In this document: one piece after another, positions 39,408-47,770 of the stretch
Layout: the number at the start of each line of letters is the position of its first letter
Numbering within the stretch: the first letter of the stretch is position 1
Assembly (NCBI RefSeq): GCF_041807705.1
Contig: NZ_JBGTYY010000004.1
Location: 1-64,000 of the forward strand
Direction: 5' to 3'
DNA: 64,000 bases
DNA from: Mannheimia sp041807705
Lineage (GTDB): Bacteria > Pseudomonadota > Gammaproteobacteria > Enterobacterales > Pasteurellaceae
Translations under genes and position numbers: made by a program
The notes under the pieces: model-generated
Databases searched by the model: none
What the model saw: only the letters and a program-made list of their open reading frames with translations
What the model was told of the DNA's origin: nothing

Positions 39408-39723
39408 TATTGATACCAAAATTCGCCATACAACAGAAGCTGACAGTAATATTTTTGAAGATCTTGGTTTTTCTTCTGATGAAGCCCAAAAATTAAAGTC
39501 CGCAAGTCAGCAACTTATTGAAACTAAGCTAATGTTGATGAATGAAATGAGTAATTGGATTGATGAAAATAAGCTGAAACAATCTGAGGCTGCCTCTATT
39601 TTAGGTGTTAGTCGCCCTCGTATATCAGATATGGTAAACGGAAAGTTAGAAAAATTCACATTAGATACATTAGTTACTTTTGTTGCTAAAACAGGCAAAA
39701 CAGTACAATTACAACTATCTTGA
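39400..39723 (+). CDS. XRE-family HTH antitoxin
   Basis: The 107-residue protein has a helix-turn-helix near residues 57-80 (KLKQSEAASILGVSRPRISD) typical of HigA-like antitoxins paired with Gp49-type toxins, followed by LDTLVTFVAKTGKTVQLQL. The N-terminal 45 residues (DSNIFEDLGFSSDEAQKLK) form the usual dimer/toxin-contact region. It starts within the last codons of the toxin gene, implying coupled translation. It should neutralise the toxin and repress the shared promoter. Confidence 0.85.
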   Translation: MNNIDTKIRHTTEADSNIFEDLGFSSDEAQKLKSASQQLIETKLMLMNEMSNWIDENKLKQSEAASILGVSRPRISDMVNGKLEKFTLDTLVTFVAKTGKTVQLQLS

Positions 39724-39828
39724 ATATTGCAAAATTTTACTAAAATTCGACCGCTTGCTGCATTTATCATTCACTAACAAGCTCGTTTCAAGTAAAATTC
39801 CGTTTAACTTTATTAATGAATACAAATT

Positions 39829-40308
39829 ATGGCAAAAAAACCAAAAGCTGCATCAAATACGATTGCATTGAATAAACGTGCCCGACACGAATACTTTATT
39901 GAAGATGAAATTGAAGCTGGTATTGAGCTACAAGGCTGGGAAGTAAAAGCACTTCGAGCAGGAAAAGGCAATATCAGCGACAGTTATGTTATCTTCCGCA
40001 ACGGCGAAGCCTTTTTATTTGGGGCGATGATTACCCCGCTGAATATGGCATCGACTCATATTGTGAGCGACCCTACCCGTACTCGCAAACTTTTGCTAAA
40101 TAAACGTGAATTAGATTCCCTTTTCGGCAAGGTCAATCGTGAAGGTTACACTATTGTTGCAACCTCGATGTATTGGAAAAATGCGTGGGCGAAAGTAAAA
40201 ATCGGCCTAGCGAAAGGTAAAAAACTGCACGATAAGCGTGAAGATATTAAAGACCGTGAATGGCAAGTCGCGAAACAACGCATTATGAAAAATGCGAATC
40301 GTGGGTAA
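39829..40308 (+). CDS. smpB: SsrA-binding protein
   Basis: Binds tmRNA and brings it to stalled ribosomes for trans-translation. The 159-residue protein has the OB-like core: NKRARHEYFIEDEIEAGI, GWEVKALRAGKGNISDSY and the basic end KLHDKREDIKDREWQVAKQR that enters the mRNA channel. Normal length. An uptake signal lies in the gap after the antitoxin gene. ssrA itself is not in the window. Confidence 0.97.
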   Translation: MAKKPKAASNTIALNKRARHEYFIEDEIEAGIELQGWEVKALRAGKGNISDSYVIFRNGEAFLFGAMITPLNMASTHIVSDPTRTRKLLLNKRELDSLFGKVNREGYTIVATSMYWKNAWAKVKIGLAKGKKLHDKREDIKDREWQVAKQRIMKNANRG

Positions 40309-40416
40309 ATAAATAATTACCCTACCTCTTTGTGGGAAAGAGGCATTGTAAATTTTCTACGAAAAATAACCGCTTGCTTTCTACCTGAAAAACAAATTTA
40401 AACTAAGGAACATAAA

Positions 40417-41724
40417 ATGATCGACCAAAACCTACTCCGTACTAACCTAGAAGAAGTGGCAGAAACACTAAAAATCAAGCGTAATTTCATTTTAGATGTA
40501 GAGCGTGTAAAAAGCCTTGAAGAGCAACGTAAAACGCTACAAGTAAAAACAGAAACCTTACAAGCAGAACGTAATGCTCGCTCGAAAAATATCGGGGCAG
40601 CAAAAGCTCGTGGCGAAGATATTTCTGCCTTATTAGCAGAAGTAGATTCAATGGGTAGCGAGTTAGACACTGCAAAAGTAGAGTTAGATAAAGTTCAAAG
40701 CGAAATCCGTGATTTATTACTTTCTGTGCCAAACTTACCTGCAGACGAAGTGCCATTAGGTAAAGATGACAGCGAAAACTTAGAAGTTTCTCGCTGGGGT
40801 GAGCCTCGCCAATTTGATTTTGAAGTGAAAGATCACGTTGCACTCGGCGAAGCCTTAAATGGTTTAGATTTTGCCGCTGGCGTAAAATTAACCGCAAGCC
40901 GCTTTGTGGTGATGAAAGGCAAATTGGCTCGCTTGCACCGTGCATTATCACAATTTATGTTAGATCTTCACACCGAACAACACGGCTATGAGGAAACCAA
41001 CGTGCCGTTTTTAGTGAACCACGATACCCTTTACGGTACAGGTCAATTACCAAAATTTGGTGAAGATTTATTCCACACCCAACCATTGATGGGGCAAGAT
41101 CCAAACGAAGTACAACGCCCATTTGGTTTAATTCCAACTGCGGAAGTTCCCGTTACTAACTTAGTTCGTGATGAAATCATTGATGAAGACAGCTTACCAC
41201 TGCGTTATACCGCTCATACGCCGTGTTTCCGTGCAGAAGCAGGTTCTTACGGACGTGATACTCGTGGTTTAATCCGTATGCACCAATTTGAAAAAGTAGA
41301 AATGGTACAAATTGTTGCTCCTGAAAAATCAATGGAAGCATTGGAAGAATTAACAGGACACGCAGAAAAAGTATTGCAACTTTTAGGTTTACCGTACCGT
41401 AAAATGCTACTCTGCTCTGGCGATATGGGCTTTGGTGCAGCTAAAACTTACGATTTAGAAGTATGGCTACCGGCACAAAATACTTACCGTGAAATTTCAT
41501 CTTGCTCAAATATGTGGGATTTCCAAGCCCGCCGTATGGCAGCTCGTTGCAAAGCCAAAGGCGACAAGAAAACTCGCTTAGTTCATACTCTAAACGGTTC
41601 AGGCTTAGCAGTAGGGCGTACCTTAGTTGCCGTACTTGAAAACTACCAAAATGCAGATGGCTCTATTACTGTACCTGAAGTATTAAGACCTTATATGGGT
41701 GGCGTGGAAGTAATTACGGCTTAA
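40417..41724 (+). CDS. serS: seryl-tRNA synthetase
   Basis: Class II synthetase charging tRNA-Ser (and tRNA-Sec). The 435-residue protein begins with an antiparallel coiled-coil arm (about residues 30-100; VERVKSLEEQRKTLQVK) that grips the tRNA. The catalytic part follows with motif 2 TPCFRAEAGSYGRDTRGLIR (about 270-289) and motif 3 LNGSGLAVGRTLVAVLENYQ (about 387-406). TAAGGAACATAAA precedes the ATG. A strong terminator follows. Confidence 0.97.
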   Translation: MIDQNLLRTNLEEVAETLKIKRNFILDVERVKSLEEQRKTLQVKTETLQAERNARSKNIGAAKARGEDISALLAEVDSMGSELDTAKVELDKVQSEIRDLLLSVPNLPADEVPLGKDDSENLEVSRWGEPRQFDFEVKDHVALGEALNGLDFAAGVKLTASRFVVMKGKLARLHRALSQFMLDLHTEQHGYEETNVPFLVNHDTLYGTGQLPKFGEDLFHTQPLMGQDPNEVQRPFGLIPTAEVPVTNLVRDEIIDEDSLPLRYTAHTPCFRAEAGSYGRDTRGLIRMHQFEKVEMVQIVAPEKSMEALEELTGHAEKVLQLLGLPYRKMLLCSGDMGFGAAKTYDLEVWLPAQNTYREISSCSNMWDFQARRMAARCKAKGDKKTRLVHTLNGSGLAVGRTLVAVLENYQNADGSITVPEVLRPYMGGVEVITA

Positions 41725-41743
41725 TCACTTTTGAATTAGATAA

Positions 41744-41778
41744 AACCAATCTCAGAAAAATGAGATTGGTTTTTTTGT
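41744..41778 (+). terminator. serS terminator
   Basis: AACCAATCTCA (41744-41754) pairs with TGAGATTGGTT (41761-41771), followed by a T7 run. Classic rho-independent form. Confidence 0.9.
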
Positions 41779-41782
41779 TTTT

Positions 41783-42127
41783 TTAATAAATCTTATCCCT
41801 AATCTCTTTGTCTGGATAAGTCATAAAAATTTCAGCAATTACTCGACGGTTTTGCACCGTATCTAAACGAATAGGATTTTTCATTCTGCCTAAACGGAAT
41901 GCAATAATTGTTACTTTCTTTGGCTCATCTATTTTATCTAACTGGTAAAACACTATTATTTCTCGTTGATAAACTGCTCGCTTTCTAAAGCGTAAATCCT
42001 TACGAAAGGCTATTCCTACTTTTGGATAAAACTGTAAGCCATTGATGATATTCGTTTGAGTATGTTCCGAAAATAAACCATAGAAAATAAATTCTAATAG
42101 GTTATTTTTAAAATCAATACTAATCAT
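41783..42127 (-). CDS. RelE/ParE-like toxin candidate
   Basis: The 114-residue protein has the strand order of the RelE/ParE fold in its centre: DLRFRKRAVYQREIIVFYQL followed by KVTIIAFRLGRMKN. These basic strands resemble the core of those toxins, but the N-terminal 40 residues (DFKNNLLEFIFYGLFSEHT) are less usual and I cannot name a subfamily. The start lies eight bases inside the end of the upstream small gene, the standard antitoxin-then-toxin coupling. Function is inferred from size, fold pattern and pairing. Confidence 0.6.
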   Translation of the reverse strand: MISIDFKNNLLEFIFYGLFSEHTQTNIINGLQFYPKVGIAFRKDLRFRKRAVYQREIIVFYQLDKIDEPKKVTIIAFRLGRMKNPIRLDTVQNRRVIAEIFMTYPDKEIRDKIY

Positions 42128-42332
42128 CTAACTGCTCCCAAGCTGTTGTATCCCCCTTTGATAAACGTTCAGTTATCTGAGCATAAACTTGTTTGGGTAC
42201 ATCTTTCTTTGCTTGGTAATGAGCCGATTGCTCTTCTAATAGATGCTCTTCTATCATTTTAACTTCTTCTGCTGTCCACTCTTCATCTTCTTTATGAACA
42301 ACAAAATTGGTATCCACAATTACAATAGACAT
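42120..42332 (-). CDS. antitoxin-like small acidic protein
   Basis: The 70-residue protein is acidic and helical in its middle (EDEEWTAEEVKMIEEHLLEE) and has no clear DNA-binding motif. AAAAGGAGC lies before the ATG. It overlaps the following toxin candidate by eight bases. I do not recognise the family; the proposal that it is the antitoxin rests on arrangement, size and acidity. Confidence 0.55.
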   Translation of the reverse strand: MSIVIVDTNFVVHKEDEEWTAEEVKMIEEHLLEEQSAHYQAKKDVPKQVYAQITERLSKGDTTAWEQLDD

Positions 42333-42519
42333 AACTAGCTCCTTTTAATACTGGTTATATATTCGGTATTTTGCCTGTTCTGAATTTAGCTGTCTAGTTT
42401 TTCTTCTGCTAACAATTTGCAAATTTTTCACCAAATTCCACCGCTTGCCATTCAAAAAAACACGTTTTTGCGGTATGATTTCAACAATTTTTTCGTTTAA
42501 ATTTTAAAGGTTAGATTTT

Positions 42520-45105
42520 ATGCAACAGCAGTACAATCCAAGTGAGATTGAACCGAAAGTTCAGCACTATTGGGCAGAAAATAAAGTTTTCAAAGCAGTT
42601 AAAGACGTTACTAAAGAGAAATATTATTGCCTTTCAATGTTGCCTTATCCATCAGGTAAATTGCATATGGGGCACGTTCGTAACTATACCATTGGCGATG
42701 TGGTTTCACGTTATCAGCGTATGATCGGTAAAAACGTACTTCAACCAATGGGTTGGGACGCTTTCGGCTTACCTGCGGAAGGAGCTGCAGTAAAAAATAA
42801 TACGGCTCCAGCTAAATGGACGTACGAAAATATCGAATATATGAAAGGTCAGCTTAAAATGCTAGGCTTCTCTTACGACTGGGATCGTGAAGTAACCACT
42901 TGCCGCCCTGAATATTATAAATGGGAGCAATGGTTCTTTACTGAGCTTTATAAAAAAGGCTTGGTTTATAAAAAGACCTCAACGGTAAACTGGTGTCCGA
43001 ACGATGAAACCGTGCTTGCAAACGAGCAAGTTCACGAAGGCTGCTGCTGGCGTTGTGATACCCCTGTTGAGCAGCGTGAAATTCCGCAGTGGTTTATCAA
43101 AATTACCGATTATGCGGAAGAGCTATTAACGCAGTTAGATAACCTTCCACAATGGCCAGATCAAGTAAAAACAATGCAACGCAACTGGATTGGTCGTTCT
43201 GAAGGTGTGGAAATCACTTTCAAAATTGCAGGTTCTAATGCAACTTTACCAGTTTACACCACTCGCCCAGATACCTTCTTTGGCGTGAGCTATGTAGCCG
43301 TTGCAGCTGCTCACCCATTAGCCGAATTAGCGGCAGAAAATAATCCTGCATTAGCGGAATTTATTCGTGAGGCTAAAAACACCAAAGTGGCAGAAGCAGA
43401 GCTTGCTACTATGGAGAAAAAAGGGATGGCGACAGGCTTGTTCGCTATCCACCCATTAACAGGTAAAGAAGTGCCAGTTTGGGTCGCTAACTTCGTATTA
43501 ATGCACTACGGCACAGGTGCAGTAATGGCTGTGCCTGCACACGATGAGCGTGATTTTGAATTTGCGCAAAAATATGATTTGCAAATTAATCAAGTAATTC
43601 AACCGCTTGATGGCTCAGAGTGGGATTTCTCGAAAGCGGCTTATACCGAACACGGTAAATTAATCAACTCTGCTGAATTTGATGGCTTAGAATTTGATGC
43701 CGCATTTAATGCGATTGCCGATAAATTAGAGGCGATGGGTGTGGGCAAACGCCAAGTGAATTTCCGCCTGCGTGACTGGGGTGTTTCTCGCCAACGTTAT
43801 TGGGGTGCACCAATTCCGATGATGACAACCGAAGAAGGCGAAGTAGTAACTGTTCCACTGCAAGATTTACCGGTGATTCTGCCTGAAGATGTAGTAATGA
43901 ATGGCGTGCAAAGCCCAATCAAAGCCGATCCACAGTGGGCAAAAACCACTTACAACGGAAAACCGGCATTGCGTGAAACCGATACCTTCGATACCTTTAT
44001 GGAATCTTCTTGGTATTATGCACGCTACACTTGCCCACAATATCACGAAGGAATGTTAGATTCAGACGAAGCAAACTACTGGCTTCCGGTCGATCAATAT
44101 ATCGGTGGTATTGAACACGCCACAATGCACTTGCTCTACTTCCGTTTCTTCCACAAATTATTGCGTGATGCGGGTATTTTAAATTCGGACGAACCGGCAA
44201 CCAAACTGTTATGTCAAGGTATGGTGCTTGCCGATGCGTTCTACTACACCAGCCCAACGAACGAGCGTATTTGGGTAAGCCCAACGCAAGTTATCCTTGA
44301 GCGTGATGAGAAAGGTCGTATTATTAAAGCAACCGATCCTGAAGGCCGTGAACTCGTTCATAGCGGTATGACGAAAATGTCGAAATCGAAAAACAATGGT
44401 ATCGACCCACAAGAAATGGTGGAAAAATACGGTGCGGATACGGTTCGTTTGTTTATGATGTTTGCTTCCCCTGCAGAAATGACCCTTGAATGGCAAGAAT
44501 CCGGCGTGGAAGGGGCTAAACGCTTCTTAGGTCGTGTGTGGAATTTAGTGTATGAATATGCAAAATCGCCAGCAACTGCTGCTTTAGATGTATCAGCATT
44601 AAACAAAGCACAAAAAGAGCTACGCCGTGATGTTCATAAAACCATTGCGAAAGTAAGTGATGATATTGGTCGCCGCCAAACATTCAATACGGCTATTGCT
44701 GCTGTAATGGAGTTAATGAATAAGCTCACTAAAGCACCACTTGAAAGCGAGCAAGATAAAGCGGTAATGGCTGAAGCGTTAAGTGCCGTTGTGCGTATGC
44801 TTTACCCAATCACACCACATATCTGTTTTGAATTATGGCAAGCATTAGGCAATGAGCAAACCATCGACTTCGCGCCTTGGGTACAAGCAGATAAAGCTGC
44901 AATGGTGGAAGATGAAAAACTCGTTGTTGTTCAAGTAAACGGCAAAGTGCGTGGTAAAATCACTGTGTCTGCAACCGCAACAGAAGATGAAGTCAAAGCC
45001 ATTGCCAAAGCAGATGCGAATGTAGCCAAATTCTTAGATGGACAAGAAATCATCAAAGAAATCTACATTCCGTTTAAAATGTTGAGCTTTGTGATCAAGG
45101 CTTAA
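42520..45105 (+). CDS. leuS: leucyl-tRNA synthetase
   Basis: Class I synthetase for leucine. The 861-residue protein carries the HIGH-type motif PSGKLHMGHVRNYTIGDV (about residues 44-61), a CP1 editing domain (about 225-420, with the TTRPDTFFGV threonine-rich stretch and YGTGAVMAVPAHDERDF), the KMSKSKNNG motif near 622, and the C-terminal anticodon-binding and appended domains. A TATGAT -10-like element lies at 42473-42478. Length is normal (860 in E. coli). Confidence 0.98.
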   Translation: MQQQYNPSEIEPKVQHYWAENKVFKAVKDVTKEKYYCLSMLPYPSGKLHMGHVRNYTIGDVVSRYQRMIGKNVLQPMGWDAFGLPAEGAAVKNNTAPAKWTYENIEYMKGQLKMLGFSYDWDREVTTCRPEYYKWEQWFFTELYKKGLVYKKTSTVNWCPNDETVLANEQVHEGCCWRCDTPVEQREIPQWFIKITDYAEELLTQLDNLPQWPDQVKTMQRNWIGRSEGVEITFKIAGSNATLPVYTTRPDTFFGVSYVAVAAAHPLAELAAENNPALAEFIREAKNTKVAEAELATMEKKGMATGLFAIHPLTGKEVPVWVANFVLMHYGTGAVMAVPAHDERDFEFAQKYDLQINQVIQPLDGSEWDFSKAAYTEHGKLINSAEFDGLEFDAAFNAIADKLEAMGVGKRQVNFRLRDWGVSRQRYWGAPIPMMTTEEGEVVTVPLQDLPVILPEDVVMNGVQSPIKADPQWAKTTYNGKPALRETDTFDTFMESSWYYARYTCPQYHEGMLDSDEANYWLPVDQYIGGIEHATMHLLYFRFFHKLLRDAGILNSDEPATKLLCQGMVLADAFYYTSPTNERIWVSPTQVILERDEKGRIIKATDPEGRELVHSGMTKMSKSKNNGIDPQEMVEKYGADTVRLFMMFASPAEMTLEWQESGVEGAKRFLGRVWNLVYEYAKSPATAALDVSALNKAQKELRRDVHKTIAKVSDDIGRRQTFNTAIAAVMELMNKLTKAPLESEQDKAVMAEALSAVVRMLYPITPHICFELWQALGNEQTIDFAPWVQADKAAMVEDEKLVVVQVNGKVRGKITVSATATEDEVKAIAKADANVAKFLDGQEIIKEIYIPFKMLSFVIKA

Positions 45106-45117
45106 TGCTATAAATTG

Positions 45118-45179
45118 TAGGGACGCACTGCGTGCGTCCGTTACTTTTGAAATTTCGGACGCACGCAGTACGTCCCTAC
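45118..45179. repeat. GTAGGG...CCCTAC-bounded palindrome
   Basis: The 62-bp unit begins GTAGGGACGCACTGCGTGCG and ends with its near-perfect complement CGCACGCAGTACGTCCCTAC, with a 15-base centre. The arms also fold locally (GACGCA/TGCGTC). It sits between leuS and lptE and shares boundaries with 15477-15541. Confidence 0.7.
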
Positions 45180-45193
45180 AAGGAAATCTAGTT

Positions 45194-45682
45194 ATGATTA
45201 AAAAACTCTCCCTCGTTGCTGTTTTTGCTCTTTCCGCCTGTGGTTGGCATTTCAAAAACAACGAAGTATTACCTGAATCGCTCAGAACATTAACCTTTGA
45301 AAGTGCAGATCAACACAGTGAAATGTCTCACATTTTACTCAATGAGCTACAATTAAACGATGTGAAATTAGTACCAAGTTCTGCCAATGTATCAAAACTT
45401 CGTTTAGTGTCTACCTCAACGGATAGCAAAGTGGTATCGGTATTCAAACAAGCTCGTGAAGCAGAAAAAATCTTAACGCTAAACGTGGATGCCATTGCCG
45501 ATATTCCAAACAAAGGGCAATTTCCGCTAGAAGTATTTGTTCACCGTACATTCTTTGATGATTCTCGTGCAGCTTTGGCAAAGTCTGCTGAAAAAGAGAT
45601 GATTATGAAAGATATGTATGAACAAGCCTCTCGCCAATTAATTATCAAAATGGCGAGCTTAAAAAAAGAACTCTCAAAATAA
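45194..45682 (+). CDS. lptE: LPS-assembly lipoprotein LptE
   Basis: Outer-membrane lipoprotein that plugs LptD and helps insert lipopolysaccharide. The 162-residue protein has a lipoprotein signal with lipobox LSAC (cysteine at residue 16), followed at once by GWHFKN, the GFHLR-like start seen in LptE. Strand-rich body with conserved LPSSANVSKLRL region. It lies between leuS and holA, the standard neighbourhood. Confidence 0.9.
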   Translation: MIKKLSLVAVFALSACGWHFKNNEVLPESLRTLTFESADQHSEMSHILLNELQLNDVKLVPSSANVSKLRLVSTSTDSKVVSVFKQAREAEKILTLNVDAIADIPNKGQFPLEVFVHRTFFDDSRAALAKSAEKEMIMKDMYEQASRQLIIKMASLKKELSK

Positions 45683-45688
45683 TCATTA

Positions 45689-45711
45689 TAGGGGCGAAAT
45701 ATGTTTCGCCC
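45689..45711. repeat. half-unit palindrome TAGGGGCG...CGCCC
   Basis: GGGGCGAAA and TTTCGCCC pair around TATG. The sequence TAGGGGCG matches the left boundary of the longer GTAGGG palindromes. It lies just before, or overlaps, the holA start. Confidence 0.45.
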
Positions 45712-45721
45712 ATTTTTCAGT

Positions 45722-46744
45722 ATGCAAAGAATCTTTCCTGAAACACTTCAACTCTCTTTAAGTAAAGGATTACAGCCCTTTTATCTATTAACAGGGAACG
45801 ATTTACTCTTGGTCAATGAATCCAAAGATTTGATTGTTCAATCTGCCCGTTCAAATGGTTTTGATGAAAAGAAAGAAATAGAAGTTAAAAACGACACCAA
45901 CTGGGAAGCCCTTTTTGAAGCAACGCAAGAAATGGGATTATTTTTTACCCGCCAGATTATTATTCTCAATTTCCCAGAATCTCCAACGGCTGCACAGTTT
46001 AAAAAGCTCGCTGAACTCTGTGCCTTAATTCATTCTGATCTACTCTTTATTTTGCATTTACCTAAATTTTCCAAGGCAATGGAAAAACAGGCTTGGTTTA
46101 GCCAAATTGAGTCGCAATTAGTGCAAATTAATTGCCAAACGCCCGAAATTAGTAAGCTTCCGCAATGGTTAAGCAATCGAGCTAAAGAGATGAATTTACA
46201 GATTGAGCCAGAGGCAACCCAGCTACTCTGCTATAGCTATGAGGGAAACTTACTGGCATTAAAGCAAGCCCTACAGCTCCTACAACTTCAATGTAATGAT
46301 GGTAAGATTACCCTTAATAAAGTAAAAGAAGTGGTGGAACATTCCGCTCAATTTACCCCATTCCAATGGATTGATGCCCTTTTTGAAGGGAAAATCGGAC
46401 GAGCTCAACGCATTTTACATCATCTACAAAATGAAGAAGTGCAAGCAGTAGTTTTATTGCGTATTGTGCAAAAAGAGCTAATGATTTTGCTTGAAATAAC
46501 CCGCTCTCCAACGTCAATCTCAAGTGAGCAGGCTCTCTTTAATGGTAATTTACGAGCAGAATTTGACCGCTTGAAGATCTGGCAAAACCGCAGACCATTC
46601 TACAGCCAAGTAGTACAACGTTTAACCTACAAAAAACTTTACGCCCTAATTCAACAACTTGCCGAATTAGAGCGTAAAGTAAAACAAGAATTTAGCGATG
46701 ATATTTGGCTAGAACTTGAGTGTTTCTCTGCTCAATTTGCCTGA
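45722..46744 (+). CDS. holA: DNA polymerase III subunit delta
   Basis: Clamp-loader subunit that opens the beta sliding clamp. From the ATG at 45722 the protein has 340 residues. It starts QRIFPETLQLSLSKGLQPFY then LLTGNDLLLVNES, the AAA+ like domain I of delta. FTPFQWIDALFEGKIGRAQR marks domain III. I prefer this start because the first seven residues from an upstream ATG (45701) come from the palindromic repeat and are not conserved; however AGGGG before 45701 is the better binding site, so the choice is not certain. Confidence 0.92.
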   Translation: MQRIFPETLQLSLSKGLQPFYLLTGNDLLLVNESKDLIVQSARSNGFDEKKEIEVKNDTNWEALFEATQEMGLFFTRQIIILNFPESPTAAQFKKLAELCALIHSDLLFILHLPKFSKAMEKQAWFSQIESQLVQINCQTPEISKLPQWLSNRAKEMNLQIEPEATQLLCYSYEGNLLALKQALQLLQLQCNDGKITLNKVKEVVEHSAQFTPFQWIDALFEGKIGRAQRILHHLQNEEVQAVVLLRIVQKELMILLEITRSPTSISSEQALFNGNLRAEFDRLKIWQNRRPFYSQVVQRLTYKKLYALIQQLAELERKVKQEFSDDIWLELECFSAQFA

Positions 46745-46930
46745 TTAATACTTCTCTAAATCTTCACTAAAAAGATCCGCCTCTTCACTGGCGATAGCGT
46801 GCTTTTCTGAAGCCCAATCACCTAAATCAATAATTTGGCAACGCTCGCTACAAAACGGGCGGTATTTGCTCTCTTTGCTCCACACCACTTCTTTTTCACA
46901 AGTTGGGCAATTTACGATGGTTTCTGACAT
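46745..46930 (-). CDS. yacG: DNA gyrase inhibitor YacG
   Basis: Small zinc protein that binds GyrB. The 61-residue product has four zinc cysteines in CPTC (residues 8-11) and CSERC (27-31), and the conserved FCSERCQIIDLGDWASE. Its start overlaps the end of coaE by 19 bases, as in other gammaproteobacteria where yacG follows coaE. It converges with holA directly at the stop codons. Confidence 0.93.
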   Translation of the reverse strand: MSETIVNCPTCEKEVVWSKESKYRPFCSERCQIIDLGDWASEKHAIASEEADLFSEDLEKY

Positions 46931-47547
46931 TCTTTTTCCTTATTTGCTAATGCTAAATATTTATGATGTAAGGCTTGAACCTGTTCTTTAATTAACTGCA
47001 AACCTTGTTCAATCGGCAAGTTATTTTCAATTACATCATCAGCATAACTTAATCTTTCTTCACGGCTTACTTGGGCTGCTATGATATTTTTAATGGTTTC
47101 TTCTTTGCCTTTATCTCGCCTTGTAGCTCGTTCTAGCTGAATTTCGGGGCTAATATCAATCACTAGCACTCTATCACAAAACTCAGTTAATTTATTTTCA
47201 ATCAGTAGTGGCACAACCCAGATCACATAACAAGCGGTCGATTCTTGCAATTTTTTTACCATTTCTTCTCGAATGGCTGGGTGAAGTAAATTATTCAGCC
47301 AATTTTTTTCCGATTCGTTATTAAACACAATTTGACGTAGCTTCGCTCTATCTAGCTCTTTTTCTGCGTTAAGAATATCATCGCCAAAATGCTCCGCTAT
47401 TTTATCGAACAGCGGCGTTCCTTTTTCAACTACTTGACGAGCGACAATATCCGCATCAATAATGTCTACACCAAGTTCCGCGAAAAGATCTGAAACCGTT
47501 GTTTTCCCACTGCCAATTCCGCCTGTTAAGCCGACAACGCAAGTCAT
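46912..47547 (-). CDS. coaE: dephospho-CoA kinase
   Basis: Last step of coenzyme A synthesis. The 211-residue protein begins TCVVGLTGGIGSGKTTVSDL with the P-loop, and contains DADIVARQVV, the substrate Asp motif, and LLIENKL plus RDKGKEE in the lid. GAGG lies six bases before the ATG at 47547, preferred over an upstream in-frame start. An uptake signal encodes ESTACYV inside it. In its operon it follows the pil genes and a small antitoxin relic. Confidence 0.95.
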   Translation of the reverse strand: MTCVVGLTGGIGSGKTTVSDLFAELGVDIIDADIVARQVVEKGTPLFDKIAEHFGDDILNAEKELDRAKLRQIVFNNESEKNWLNNLLHPAIREEMVKKLQESTACYVIWVVPLLIENKLTEFCDRVLVIDISPEIQLERATRRDKGKEETIKNIIAAQVSREERLSYADDVIENNLPIEQGLQLIKEQVQALHHKYLALANKEKECQKPS

Positions 47548-47555
47548 AAAAATCC

Positions 47556-47723
47556 TCAATGTACGATATAGAATACGCCCAATTTTTCGGCTAATTCTTT
47601 TTCTGATTGAATACTTTCCAAATCTATCTCAGCGATTAATTCTTCGGACATTTTATCAATTTTATCTTGTCGACCTTTTGGTAAGTGTAAAAGAAATTCA
47701 TCTAGAGTTATTAGCTGCTGCAT
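47556..47723 (-). pseudogene. truncated XRE-type antitoxin relic
   Basis: A 55-codon frame from the ATG at 47723 (after GAGGAAG). The start ITLDEFLLHLPKGRQDKI followed by MSEELIAEID matches the N-terminus of the XRE antitoxin family (pattern TLdelL-LP-eRq-kI-eLIAe). The frame ends after ELAEKLGVFYIVH, in the middle of what would be the helix-turn-helix. No toxin gene adjoins it. It lies between pilD and coaE and looks like a remnant of a former toxin-antitoxin module. Confidence 0.55.
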
Positions 47724-47770
47724 ATTTTCTTCCTCATAATAAAACGCTATCAATTCTATTAATTAATCCC

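Noticed and set aside
42333..42519. Leader peptide or T-box controlling leuS
   Set aside because: No leucine-rich short frame and no T-box core were found; T-boxes are also not expected in this group.
45701..45721. Upstream holA start
   Set aside because: It would add seven residues read from a palindromic repeat; homologues begin near the ATG at 45722. The better ribosome-binding site upstream keeps some doubt.
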